A DNA stretch of 44,003 nucleotides from Bacteroidota bacterium (lineage in GTDB: Bacteria > Bacteroidota > Bacteroidia > UKL13-3). The DNA lies in NCBI GenBank assembly GCA_025359805.1, contig JANYDU010000008.1:1-44003 (forward strand), read 5' to 3'. Shown piece after piece: positions 25,386 to 34,016 of the stretch (its first letter is position 1; the number at the start of each line of letters is the position of its first letter). The notes beneath the pieces were generated by a model. That model saw only the letters and a program-made list of their open reading frames with translations. It ran no database searches and was not told the DNA's origin. The translations under genes and the position numbers were made by a program.

Positions 25386-26402
25386 TTATTTTAATTCTAA
25401 GTATATATAAACTGGAAAATGATCGCTAAAACCATTTGTATATTTTTGTCCAGCAAAAGTTCTTAGCGGTGCACCTTTATATTTTTCATCTGTTTCTAAC
25501 ATCCAATCTTGTTTGTAAATACTTGCCGAACCTTGTTTATAGCAAATCTTATTTTCGCAATTTGCAATAGGCTTGTTCATCATAATTTGATCTAACATAT
25601 CCCATTTTTTTCTGTATTGGAGAGAACCTTCGCCTTTTTGCTTTAACTCATACATCGCATTAAAAATATCATTGGCATTTTTTACATCAGCCAAATTTCC
25701 TTTAGCAGCGAGGGCAGAATCAATACTTTTATCAGTTGGCTCATCATTAAAATCGCCCATAATTACGTAGCCTTGTTTTGGGTTTGCTAATGAAATGCTA
25801 TCGCAAATATGTTTTAATACGCTTGCCACATGAATGCGTTTGTGCTCGCTTGCTTCTTGTCCGCCAAGGCGCGAAGGAAAATGATTGACAATAAAAATAA
25901 TTTGCTCTTTGTTTTTGGCTTCCAATTTCACCACTAAAATATCGCGGGTTTTACTATCAGGATTTTCGATAAAATGAATAGGATAAACCAATGATGAAAT
26001 GAGTTTTGATTTTTTACTGTTAAACAATAAAGCATTATCAATACTGCGCTCATCTGGCGATTCGTAATGCACAAATTGGTACTTATTTTTTTTCAATTGC
26101 TCATTAGCTACTAAATTGTTTAGCACATTATCATTTTCAATTTCGCACATTCCAATTATATCAGCACCTTTATTATCATTCATAGAAGCAATCACTTTTG
26201 CCATATGATTTACCTTGTTTACATATTTTTCGGTATTCCATTCTTTTTTTGCAGCGGGTAAAAACTCATTATCATTTTTATGGGGATCATCTATGGTATC
26301 AAAAAAGTTTTCTTGGTTATAAAAGGCAACAAATAATTGTTTTTGTGCCGATACAAATTGGGCAACAAAAACGATGCTTAGTGTTAATAGTATTTTTTTC
26401 AT
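25386..26402 (-). CDS. Exported endonuclease/exonuclease/phosphatase-family enzyme
   Basis: A 338-aa exported protein (signal peptide 1-19, VSAQ). It has the DNase I-like EEP fold: FYNQENFFDTIDDP (Asn/Glu metal site), GMCEIENDNVLNNL (catalytic Glu), VNHFPSRLGG, GYVIMGDFNDEPTD (Asp/Asn) and the C-terminal GFSDHFPVYI (Asp-His). All catalytic motifs are intact. Substrate may be extracellular DNA or a phosphoester; not resolvable from sequence. It leads the operon with the VIT1/CCC1 transporter and the Cys-rich protein. Confidence 0.9.
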   Translation of the reverse strand: MKKILLTLSIVFVAQFVSAQKQLFVAFYNQENFFDTIDDPHKNDNEFLPAAKKEWNTEKYVNKVNHMAKVIASMNDNKGADIIGMCEIENDNVLNNLVANEQLKKNKYQFVHYESPDERSIDNALLFNSKKSKLISSLVYPIHFIENPDSKTRDILVVKLEAKNKEQIIFIVNHFPSRLGGQEASEHKRIHVASVLKHICDSISLANPKQGYVIMGDFNDEPTDKSIDSALAAKGNLADVKNANDIFNAMYELKQKGEGSLQYRKKWDMLDQIMMNKPIANCENKICYKQGSASIYKQDWMLETDEKYKGAPLRTFAGQKYTNGFSDHFPVYIYLELK

Positions 26403-26512
26403 TTCGAATCAAAAAAAACACAACACATCCAATACTTTTTAAATATTTATGAACAGTGGGAATTTGGAAAATTATAACAAGTGTTTATAGTGAATGTATG
26501 AAACAAAAAGTC

Positions 26513-26749
26513 TCAGTGTTCATCAACATTCAGTAATTCAGAAAGGTCAATTTCTAGACCTGTACAAATATCCAATAGATACAGATAAGAAGGATTAACT
26601 CCACCTGATTCAAGCCTGTAAATAGATTGATGATCCTTACCAATACTATATGCCAATTCCTTTAAGGTTAAACCTTTCTCTATTCTTAGAGTTTTAACTC
26701 TTTTGCCTAATTTATTAAGTTGTGATTTTTGGAATTTATTGATTGGCAT
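26513..26749 (-). CDS. XRE-family regulator divergent from barrel/lipoprotein operon
   Basis: A 78-aa helix-turn-helix protein: LGKRVKTLRIEKGLTLKELAYSIGKDHQSIYRLESGGVNPSYLYLLDI is a complete XRE domain, followed by the acidic end SELLNVDEH. The small size suggests a simple DNA-binding regulator. It is transcribed away from the three-gene operon at 26891-28888, with about 140 AT-rich bases between; control of that operon is plausible. Confidence 0.87.
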   Translation of the reverse strand: MPINKFQKSQLNKLGKRVKTLRIEKGLTLKELAYSIGKDHQSIYRLESGGVNPSYLYLLDICTGLEIDLSELLNVDEH

Positions 26750-26890
26750 TAAGAACCAATAGTAGCAATACAGGATAAAAATTAATTAAACGAATCCGTG
26801 TAATTGTTAAATTAAATTATTATTGTTGTATATGTAATTAAAAATTGTTTGAAAGATTATATATTCGATAAGCATTTAAATAAAACAAAC

Positions 26891-27565
26891 TTGAACAAGC
26901 CTTATTTAACATTTTTTTTAATTCTTTTACTCCAAGCGTCAATTTGTTTCGCGCAGAGTTCCAAACCAGATATAATGCTTGGCATCGGAAGTTCTTATAA
27001 TATAATTAATCAATCAGGTATAGGATTTCAAACCGGTGCTTATGGTTTAAATATTGGTTTCTTTACGCTTAAACCATTACATAAAAAACTCTCAGTACTA
27101 TTTGGGTTTGATTATAATTATAAATGGATGGATAACTATAATAATCAGGTCTATTATGTTTCTAATTCAACAAATGTAAATTTAAACACAGGTATTCATC
27201 AACAGTTTGTTGAAACCCCATTCATTTTTAAATACAACCATCATAATTTTTCATTTGGTGCAGGTGCTATATTTTCATATCTCTTTGCTTCAAAATTAAA
27301 CCAGCAAGTAACGGGTGATTATAATTCAACTTATACAAGTAGGGTTCTTTACTTTGAATATACAATTGAGAATAATCATTACACATCAATGTTTAGTAGA
27401 ATAAATGTTGCTCCATCACTTAATATAGGATATAGATATAACAAGAAAATCACAATTGAATATTTCTGTTCCTATGATTTAATAAGTAATCCACAATTAC
27501 AATATCAATTCAATACATATAATCTTTTATCAAACAATTTATTACTTACCTTTAAAATCAATTAA
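26891..27565 (+). CDS. Outer-membrane beta-barrel protein (PorT-like), operon gene 1
   Basis: A protein of about 224 aa with a signal peptide (LNKPYLTFFLILLLQASICFAQ) and alternating-residue strands ending in FKIN, typical of an 8-stranded OMP_b-brl_2/PorT-like barrel; the block VETPFIFKYNHHNFSFGAG is the usual central strand pair. Only TTG starts exist: 26849 gives an 18-residue charged lead-in, 26891 gives a normal signal peptide, so I prefer the latter. It is followed one base later by the lipoprotein gene, so all three genes form an operon. Confidence 0.75.
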   Translation: MNKPYLTFFLILLLQASICFAQSSKPDIMLGIGSSYNIINQSGIGFQTGAYGLNIGFFTLKPLHKKLSVLFGFDYNYKWMDNYNNQVYYVSNSTNVNLNTGIHQQFVETPFIFKYNHHNFSFGAGAIFSYLFASKLNQQVTGDYNSTYTSRVLYFEYTIENNHYTSMFSRINVAPSLNIGYRYNKKITIEYFCSYDLISNPQLQYQFNTYNLLSNNLLLTFKIN

Positions 27566-27566
27566 C

Positions 27567-28199
27567 ATGAAAAGTCTAATTTTAAGAAGCCTACTCCTGA
27601 CATCATTTGTATGTTTAGTTATTTGTTTAGTCACCTTTGGGGGATGTGATTTAAAGAATCCTCATGATGATGCTGCAAAGCCCAATTTTTTAAAGAAGCA
27701 AACCACATTAAATAAATCAGGTGGTAGTGGTAATTGTAATTGTGTTTCAGGATATATTAATCCGAATTGCAACAACTGTGTTGGAAATGATTTTATGCAT
27801 GGTGGCGACCAAGTAGTTTACCATGTATCATGGAGTGGATGCACGTCACACACTGTTTTAAACTGTGCGCCTAATGGTGTGTTTTCAACATTAACTTTTT
27901 GTTATGCCAGCCCATCGCCTGGAACCAATGAGTGTAATTTATTGATGCAAATAGATACCGTACCTAATTGTATATCATGTTTAACGCCCTCTTTTCCTTA
28001 TTGTCTTCAAATGAAAGCGAGTTGTACAAAAGCTCCTAATGGGAAGGATTATGAATTAACCTGTGATTATAAAGACCCGATTTCGGGTGACGACATATCT
28101 TTAAAAACAACCATTACCATATCACAAGATCCCGCAGTTACTATTTGTTGTACAGATGCTCAAGGAAACCAATCATGTTGTAGTGGAACAATGTATTAA
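27567..28199 (+). CDS. Cys-rich lipoprotein of unknown function, operon gene 2
   Basis: A 210-aa lipoprotein: hydrophobic signal with lipobox TFGGC (acceptor Cys27). The mature part has about 18 cysteines, many in pairs (NCNC, NPNCNNC, ICC, SCC), an unusually high number for this genome segment and suggestive of a disulfide-bonded extracellular or outer-membrane protein, or a metal binder. No domain is recognised. It sits between two barrel genes with gaps of 1 and 5 bases, suggesting the three act together at the outer membrane. Confidence 0.8.
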   Translation: MKSLILRSLLLTSFVCLVICLVTFGGCDLKNPHDDAAKPNFLKKQTTLNKSGGSGNCNCVSGYINPNCNNCVGNDFMHGGDQVVYHVSWSGCTSHTVLNCAPNGVFSTLTFCYASPSPGTNECNLLMQIDTVPNCISCLTPSFPYCLQMKASCTKAPNGKDYELTCDYKDPISGDDISLKTTITISQDPAVTICCTDAQGNQSCCSGTMY

Positions 28200-28204
28200 G
28201 TGTG

Positions 28205-28888
28205 ATGACAAAGTATAAAATTTTAGCATTTTTTTTGATAATCTGTTTGAGAGTAACTTCACAGGAATTCAAAGACAGATTATCTATTAAGGTAGGATTT
28301 TCTAACTCTACACAGTTGTGGGGATATACTCCATTTAGTCATATAAGACCACCTGAAAAAAGTATTCAATCTATTTTTTTTAATGTTCAATATGCGCAAC
28401 CTATCACAAAAAAATCAGATATTACAATTGGTTTTCAAACTATGGAGAAAGGTTTTAGAAGTACTTATATTTCTGACTTTGATCCTACATCTCAGTTCTC
28501 TCAAACTTACGAGTATAGATTGAGTTATATAGAACTTCCTATCAACTATATTTACCACTGGAAAAAATATTCTTTCATTGGCGGTGCTATTGTATCTTAT
28601 ATGTGGGAAGATGCTTATAGATTTAAAGAAATAGATATACTTAAGAACAATAACAAAACAATAACTTATTATAGTAATTACTCTACACCGTTTATTTATC
28701 ATGATAGATTTATCAGATGGGATTTTGGAATTAATATTGGCATTGCCAGAAAGATTTATAAGAACTTTGATATTGAACTTACTATGCAAGAACATTATGT
28801 TGATTATGATAAGTGGAAGACCAGAGATTTAGTTTTTAATGAATGTTTTTTATTAGGTGTTAGATATACTTTTCTTTCTTCTAAATAA
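28205..28888 (+). CDS. Outer-membrane beta-barrel protein, operon gene 3
   Basis: A 227-aa exported barrel protein (signal peptide, cleavage near VTSQ). The strand block YIELPINYIYHWKKYSFIGGAI parallels VETPFIFKYNHHNFSFGAGAI in the first gene, so the two barrels are related. The chain ends LLGVRYTFLSSK, close to the usual aromatic C-terminal strand. ATG 28205 is chosen over the GTG three bases earlier. It closes the operon; no typical terminator follows. Confidence 0.75.
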   Translation: MTKYKILAFFLIICLRVTSQEFKDRLSIKVGFSNSTQLWGYTPFSHIRPPEKSIQSIFFNVQYAQPITKKSDITIGFQTMEKGFRSTYISDFDPTSQFSQTYEYRLSYIELPINYIYHWKKYSFIGGAIVSYMWEDAYRFKEIDILKNNNKTITYYSNYSTPFIYHDRFIRWDFGINIGIARKIYKNFDIELTMQEHYVDYDKWKTRDLVFNECFLLGVRYTFLSSK

Positions 28889-28978
28889 TCCCTCAATTCA
28901 AACTTAGATTTGTAACAGAACAATAACACTAAGAAATTATCCTCAAACAATTTTTCCGTTATATTCGTTTCCATAATT

Positions 28979-30076
28979 ATGTTAGGATTTAATTTTTCAA
29001 AATACATAGCTCAACAAAAGGGTGGTAGCAAGTTTGACCAGATGATGAGCTTGTTTATGCAATTGCTGCAATATACCAATGGCGATGTGGCTGAAGCATT
29101 GGATTGGATGAACCAATTAGACAATGAACACCATATTACGGATAATGAATATGGAATGGGTAATTTTATTGAAGACCTTAAAAATAAAGGCTATATAAAA
29201 GAAGATCCCTTAACAGGAAATTTTAATCCCACATCAAAAACCAATCAAACTATCAGAAAAAAATCGTTAGAAGAAATTTTTGGCAAGCTTAAAAAAACAC
29301 CCAATGGAAATCATAAAACAACACATACCGGAACAGGTGATGAAATTGGAAGTGATTCCAGGAAATTTAGTTTTGGCGATCAATTAGATCAAATAGATAT
29401 TACCGCTTCTATTCATAATGCACAAGTAAATCATGGTATCGAAAGTTTTAAATTAACCGAAGATGATTTGCAAATAAATGAACGTGAAAATAAATCTCAA
29501 ACATCTACAGTGTTGATGATTGATATTTCGCATTCGATGATTTTATATGGTGAAGACAGAATTACTCCTGCCAAAAAAGTTGCCATGGCTTTAGCCGAAC
29601 TCATCAAAACCAAATACCCAAAAGATACTTTAGATATTATTGTTTTTGGAAACGATGCCTGGCCAATTGATATTAAAGATTTACCTTATTTACAAGTTGG
29701 ACCTTTTCATACCAATACTTATGCTGGATTAGAGTTGGCAATGGATATGTTGCGCAGAAGAAAAAATTCAAATAAGCAAATTTTTATGATTACCGATGGA
29801 AAGCCAACTTGCTTAAAAGAAGGCAACGGATATTATAAAAATAGTTTTGGGTTGGATAGAAAAATCATCAACAAAACTTTAAATATGGCCGCACAATGTA
29901 GGAGGTTAAATATTTCAATTACTACTTTTATGATTGCCTCTGATCCATACTTGCAACAGTTTGTAAAGGAGTTTACCAAAACAAATAATGGTAGGGCTTT
30001 TTATAGTTCGCTTAAAGGTTTAGGCGATTATATTTTTGAAGATTATGAACGCAACAGAAAGAAAACGTTGAGATAA
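28979..30076 (+). CDS. VWA-domain protein (cytoplasmic)
   Basis: A 365-aa protein without signal peptide. Residues about 180-350 are a von Willebrand A domain with an intact MIDAS motif (MIDISHSM, Asp-x-Ser-x-Ser) and a later TYAGLELAMDML and FMITDGKP. The N-terminal 170 residues are helical with no known motif. Such VWA proteins frequently work with AAA+ ATPases of the MoxR or Mg-chelatase type, but no ATPase is adjacent. The ATG is 11 bases after a possible -7 box (TATATTCG, 28960-28967). Confidence 0.83.
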   Translation: MLGFNFSKYIAQQKGGSKFDQMMSLFMQLLQYTNGDVAEALDWMNQLDNEHHITDNEYGMGNFIEDLKNKGYIKEDPLTGNFNPTSKTNQTIRKKSLEEIFGKLKKTPNGNHKTTHTGTGDEIGSDSRKFSFGDQLDQIDITASIHNAQVNHGIESFKLTEDDLQINERENKSQTSTVLMIDISHSMILYGEDRITPAKKVAMALAELIKTKYPKDTLDIIVFGNDAWPIDIKDLPYLQVGPFHTNTYAGLELAMDMLRRRKNSNKQIFMITDGKPTCLKEGNGYYKNSFGLDRKIINKTLNMAAQCRRLNISITTFMIASDPYLQQFVKEFTKTNNGRAFYSSLKGLGDYIFEDYERNRKKTLR

Positions 30077-30104
30077 AAATGTTGAGTTGTAAAGGCTAAA
30101 TAAT

Positions 30105-30470
30105 ATGGTTGAAAAGTACATCAAACAAACCCGTCCATTTGTAGTACCCACCACTGATGGGAAACTTATTGAAGAACATTATGGAGTGGCATCAACAGGA
30201 GATAAAAAATTTTCTGTGGCACACATGATTGCTCCCGCAGGTTGGAGTGAGCCTTTTCAAACTCCGCAATTTGATGAAGTAACCATTGTGTTTAAAGGAC
30301 AAAAGCAATTTGAAGTGGATAATGAAAAAATTATTCTTAAAGCAGGAGAGAGCATTTTAATCAGAAAAGGAACTCGTGTACGCTATTCCAATCCGTTTAA
30401 CGAGCCTTGTGAATATTGGAGTTGCTGTGTTCCTGCTTTTACAATTGATACCGTTTTTAGAGAAGATTAA
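30105..30470 (+). CDS. Cupin-domain protein
   Basis: A 121-aa single-domain beta-barrel of the cupin superfamily: AHMIAPAGWSEPFQTPQFDEVTIVFKGQ and the second motif LKAGESILIRKGTRVRYSNP. The motif 1 histidines are replaced (Gln and Asp at those positions), so the metal site is degenerate and catalytic activity is uncertain. It follows the VWA gene by 28 bases. The role is unknown. Confidence 0.78.
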   Translation: MVEKYIKQTRPFVVPTTDGKLIEEHYGVASTGDKKFSVAHMIAPAGWSEPFQTPQFDEVTIVFKGQKQFEVDNEKIILKAGESILIRKGTRVRYSNPFNEPCEYWSCCVPAFTIDTVFRED

Positions 30471-30483
30471 TTTTTTGTTGACA

Positions 30484-30512
30484 TTGAAGTTATGTTCGCA
30501 TAGTTATTTTTG
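30484..30512 (+). promoter_or_regulatory. Possible promoter of the phospholipase C/nuclease gene
   Basis: TATTTTTG (30505-30512) is an exact -7 consensus, preceded after 18 bases by TTG (30484-30486). The ATG is 24 bases downstream. A second -7-like box (TATGTTCG, 30491-30498) overlaps it, so the assignment is moderate. Confidence 0.4.
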
Positions 30513-30536
30513 CTTCATACAAAATAACAAGCACTC

Positions 30537-31505
30537 ATGAAAAAATCAATACTCACCACGCTTACCTTTTTTATTTTTATTCAATGTTTTTCTTGGGGAT
30601 TTTTTGGTCATAAACTCATCAACCGTTTAGCAGTTTTTACATTGCCCGAAAACTTGCTTGCATTTTATAAAACCAATATTGATTTTATAACCGAGCATGC
30701 TGCCGACCCAGATAAACGTAGATATGCTATGAAAGAAGAAGCGTGCAGGCATTATGTTGATATGGATCATTATGAGGTAGTGGCTCCAATTGATACCGTT
30801 CCAAAATATTGGAAAGATGCCATTGCAAAATATACGGAAGATACCTTAAACGCTTATGGAATTGTGCCTTGGTATATCAACTTAATGAAATTTAAATTGA
30901 CCGAGGCATTCAAAGAAAAAGATGCAGAGAAAATTTTAAAACTATCAGCCGATATTGGACATTATATGGCTGATGCGCATGTGCCTTTGCATGCAACTGA
31001 AAATTACAATGGACAATTAACTGATCAAAAAGGAATTCATGGTTTTTGGGAATCACGCTTGCCTGAATTGTTTAGTGAGAATTATGATTTTTTTGTTGGC
31101 AGAGCTTTTTATATTGATGATGTGCAAAAAGCTGCTTGGATTGCCTGTGAAGGAAGTTTTGCAGCTAAAGATTCGGTATTAGATTTTGAACGGAAATTAA
31201 ATTCAACTTATCCATCTGACAAAAAATATACGTTAGAACAAAAAGGAAATACGCAAGTAAAAAATTATTCAAAAGCCTATTCAGAAGCGTATCATAACAT
31301 GCTTGGAGGGCAAGTAGAAAGAAGAATGAGATTATCTGTTTTAATGGTTGGTTCTATTTGGTACACCGCTTGGATTGATGCTGGACAACCAGATGTAAGC
31401 GAGTTGAAAAAGAAACCTAAAAAAGTTTCGGATGAAGAACGAAAAAAAATGATTGAAGAAGAACAAAAATTGTTGCAAGAAAAAATGATGGGAAGAGAGG
31501 AGTGA
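30537..31505 (+). CDS. Exported zinc-dependent phospholipase C / S1-P1 nuclease-family protein
   Basis: A 322-aa exported enzyme. The signal peptide (1-19) is cut before Trp20 (CFS-WGFFGHKLIN), exposing the N-terminal Trp that coordinates zinc in this superfamily. Further zinc ligands: His25, HYVDMDHYE, GHYMADAHVPLHATENYNG and GIHGFWESR. The C-terminal tail (about 285-322) is a charged helix. The sequence is nearer to the P1-nuclease/zinc PLC fold without strong evidence for one substrate. It is the last gene before a stretch without an intact gene. Confidence 0.85.
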   Translation: MKKSILTTLTFFIFIQCFSWGFFGHKLINRLAVFTLPENLLAFYKTNIDFITEHAADPDKRRYAMKEEACRHYVDMDHYEVVAPIDTVPKYWKDAIAKYTEDTLNAYGIVPWYINLMKFKLTEAFKEKDAEKILKLSADIGHYMADAHVPLHATENYNGQLTDQKGIHGFWESRLPELFSENYDFFVGRAFYIDDVQKAAWIACEGSFAAKDSVLDFERKLNSTYPSDKKYTLEQKGNTQVKNYSKAYSEAYHNMLGGQVERRMRLSVLMVGSIWYTAWIDAGQPDVSELKKKPKKVSDEERKKMIEEEQKLLQEKMMGREE

Positions 31506-31578
31506 GTTGTTTAGCTGATAGTTATGGGTTTCAAAGAGTTTTTGTCGAAAGCTGTATTTAATTAGTGCTCATAAATCG

Positions 31579-31881
31579 ATGGGGAAACTCATTGTACGTG
31601 GTTTCTCTAAAGCAGGCATTCTTTACCTCAAAGACGGTTTGACCATTTCACACAAGGACACTGTTTTTCAAATAAAACTTGATACAGAATTTTCTTGAAA
31701 AATATTTATTCTAAACATTTTTGCAGTTACTATTTTTACCATTTGCTCAATTATTAGCATAGACAGTATTCATTATAGTGCCGGGCTATTAATAGGCTTT
31801 TGGCTTTGGGAATTAACAAAAAAGCAAACTTATTGGTCTGCTCTTTTATTGGTTGAAAATCGTTTGTTTGTATCAATATAA
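31579..31881 (+). pseudogene. Small membrane-protein ORF broken by an in-frame stop
   Basis: From ATG 31579 a frame runs 39 codons (MGKLIVRGFSKAGILYLKDG...) to TGA at 31696-31698, then continues in the same frame for 60 more codons to TAA 31879-31881. The second part carries two hydrophobic segments (ILNIFAVTIFTICSII and IHYSAGLLIGFWLW) and reads like a normal membrane protein. The two halves look like one gene with a nonsense mutation, or two small genes. No family is recognised. The region 31506-31910 holds no other gene. Confidence 0.35.
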
Positions 31882-31910
31882 AAAAATTATATTCGCTGCG
31901 CATCAAATAA

Positions 31911-31994
31911 GCCGCGGTGGTGAAATTGGTAGACATGCCATCTTGAGGGGGTGGTGCCTTTAGTGGTGTAAGAGTTCGAGTCTCTTCCGCGGCA
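31911..31994 (+). tRNA. tRNA-Leu (anticodon GAG)
   Basis: An 84-base class II tRNA: acceptor arms GCCGCGG / CCGCGGC with discriminator A, D loop with TTGGTAGA, anticodon stem CCATC/GGTGG around the loop TTGAGGG (anticodon GAG), a long variable arm, and a T arm with AGTTCGAGT. A terminator follows directly. Confidence 0.92.
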
Positions 31995-31995
31995 C

Positions 31996-32026
31996 AAAAA
32001 GACTCTGTTTTTTCAGGGTCTTTTTT
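31996..32026 (+). terminator. Terminator of tRNA-Leu
   Basis: AAAAAGACTCTG (31996-32007) pairs with CAGGGTCTTTTT (32014-32025) with one T-G wobble around a 6-base T loop; a T-run closes it. Confidence 0.8.
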
Positions 32027-32094
32027 ACTTATTTGAGTCGGTGTAAATAAATTTTATCCGAAGCAATAAATAGATATTTTATTGAAATTAGAAT

Positions 32095-32958
32095 ATGATC
32101 ACTCTCGAAAACAATCAACTAAAAATTGAAATTGCATTAAAAGGAGCAGAGCTGAAAAATGTTTTGGATAAGGTCAGTAATTTTGAATTTATGTGGCAAG
32201 CAAATGATGCTTCATGGGGAAGAACTGCTCCAATTTTATTTCCTGTAGTGGGTAAGCCATTTAATAATGAATTATTGATTGATGATAATGTATATGCCAT
32301 GCCTCAACATGGATTTGCACGCGATATGGATTTTAAAGTGATTGAAAAATCTAACACAAAAGTTGTCTTTTCTTTATTTTCAAATGCTGAAACACGTAAA
32401 ATATTTCCTTTTGATTTTGAATTACAATTGAGTTATTCGCTCATTGAAAATGCAATTGAATTTGGTTACGAAGTGAAAAATATGGGTGGCGAAAAAATGT
32501 ATTTTTCTATCGGGGCGCATCCCGGTTTTAATTTGCCATCAAAAAAAATGACGGATTATTTTTTGGAATTTGAATACCATGAAAATGCGCAACGATATTT
32601 ATTAGAAGATGGATTATTAAATGGGCAATCAGAACCTATTTTAGAAAATCAAAATAAGATTCATCTTGATAAAAATTTGTTTGATAAAGATGCTATTGTT
32701 CTAAAAAATATCAATTCAAAAAAAATGACATTAGCATCAACCATTTCACCATTTAAAGTTGAAATGAGTTGGAATAATTTTCCATACTTTGGTGTGTGGA
32801 GTAAAAAAGGTTGTGAAGAATTTATTTGTTTAGAACCTTGGTGTGGCATTGCTGGATCAACTGACGGACAAACTAATATTGAAAATAAAGAAGGAATAAA
32901 TGAATTGTCTTCGAATGAAATTTTCGAACGAAAATATTTCATTTCGTTTTATAGTTGA
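32095..32958 (+). CDS. Aldose 1-epimerase-family protein (LacX-like)
   Basis: A 287-aa cytoplasmic beta-sandwich of the galactose mutarotase-like superfamily. Family blocks: AELKNVLDKVSNFEFMWQ, TAPILFPVVGK, PQHGFARDMDF (catalytic His), IGAHPGFNLP (second His), and FICLEPWCG (catalytic Glu). It most resembles the LacX/YihR-like branch that interconverts sugar anomers; the sugar is unknown. It stands alone after the tRNA, 33 bases before ctlX. Confidence 0.9.
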   Translation: MITLENNQLKIEIALKGAELKNVLDKVSNFEFMWQANDASWGRTAPILFPVVGKPFNNELLIDDNVYAMPQHGFARDMDFKVIEKSNTKVVFSLFSNAETRKIFPFDFELQLSYSLIENAIEFGYEVKNMGGEKMYFSIGAHPGFNLPSKKMTDYFLEFEYHENAQRYLLEDGLLNGQSEPILENQNKIHLDKNLFDKDAIVLKNINSKKMTLASTISPFKVEMSWNNFPYFGVWSKKGCEEFICLEPWCGIAGSTDGQTNIENKEGINELSSNEIFERKYFISFYS

Positions 32959-32991
32959 AGTAAATCCTGTGTCATTTTTAATTTAATTTTT

Positions 32992-33912
32992 ATGCAAAAC
33001 ACAAATCATATTCTTATGATTCGCCCGGTACGTTTCAGTTTTAATGAGCAAACTGCCGAGAGCAATGCGTTTCAACATGCAGCTGAAAAAGCAGATAACA
33101 CACAACAAAAAGCACTTGATGAATTTACACACATGGTGGATGTAATGGATGAAAATGGTGTGAGTATTTACGTTGTTGATGATACATTGGAGCCACATAA
33201 ACCCGATTCTATTTTTCCAAACAATTGGATTTCGTTTCATGAAAATGGAATAGTAGGATTATATCCAATGCAGGCCGAGAATAGGAGATTGGAAAGACGT
33301 GCCGATATTTTAGAACTACTCACCACTCATTTTGCTATCGATGATATTATTGATTTAACGCAAGCAGAAAAAGAAAATAAATTTTTGGAGGGTACAGGAA
33401 GTATGGTGCTGGATAGAGAAAATAAAATTTGTTACGCATGTCTTTCTCCTCGAACAAATGAAGAATTAGTAGATAAATTTTGTAAACACTTTAACTATAA
33501 AAAAATAATTTTTACGGCTTGCGATGCCTCAAGTATGCTCATTTATCATACCAATGTAGTGATGTGTGTGGGCGAAAAATTTATGGTTATTTGCATGGAA
33601 AGTATTCATGATTTAGATGAAAAAAATGCAATCAAAAATTCAACACAAAAAGAAATAATTGAAATTACTTTGGAACAATTGCATCATTTTGCTGGCAATA
33701 TGTTGGAGGTGAAAAACAAAAACGGAGAACATCTTTTAGTGATGAGTAATCAAGCGTATTCATCTTTACTGCCAGAGCAAATTTTTAAATTGAGTAAATA
33801 TGCGCGTATTATTTCCATTCCTTTATATACCATTGAGGCTAATGGTGGAGGTAGTGCACGTTGTATGATGGCTGAAATATTTTTACCCAAAAAAAATAAA
33901 ATGAGTAATTAA
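32992..33912 (+). CDS. ctlX: CtlX-type amidinotransferase-fold hydrolase
   Basis: A 306-aa pentein-fold enzyme of the arginine deiminase/DDAH superfamily. The N-terminus HILMIRPVRFSFNEQTAESNAFQ and FPNNWISFHENG are signatures of the citrulline-utilisation hydrolase CtlX. Glu in FLEGTGSMVLD, His in YHTNVVMCVGE and the nucleophile Cys291 in NGGGSARCMMAEI complete the active site. Its neighbour encodes an arginine-decarboxylase-family enzyme, which fits guanidino or ureido amino-acid metabolism. Confidence 0.88.
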   Translation: MQNTNHILMIRPVRFSFNEQTAESNAFQHAAEKADNTQQKALDEFTHMVDVMDENGVSIYVVDDTLEPHKPDSIFPNNWISFHENGIVGLYPMQAENRRLERRADILELLTTHFAIDDIIDLTQAEKENKFLEGTGSMVLDRENKICYACLSPRTNEELVDKFCKHFNYKKIIFTACDASSMLIYHTNVVMCVGEKFMVICMESIHDLDEKNAIKNSTQKEIIEITLEQLHHFAGNMLEVKNKNGEHLLVMSNQAYSSLLPEQIFKLSKYARIISIPLYTIEANGGGSARCMMAEIFLPKKNKMSN

Positions 33913-34016
33913 TGGATTAGAAAATAAAGACATAATTTTTTAACATCATTGTACTTAGTTTTTTCATAAACTTGCACCAATTTTTAAATATTCTCACACC
34001 ACTAATTTTTTATCCA

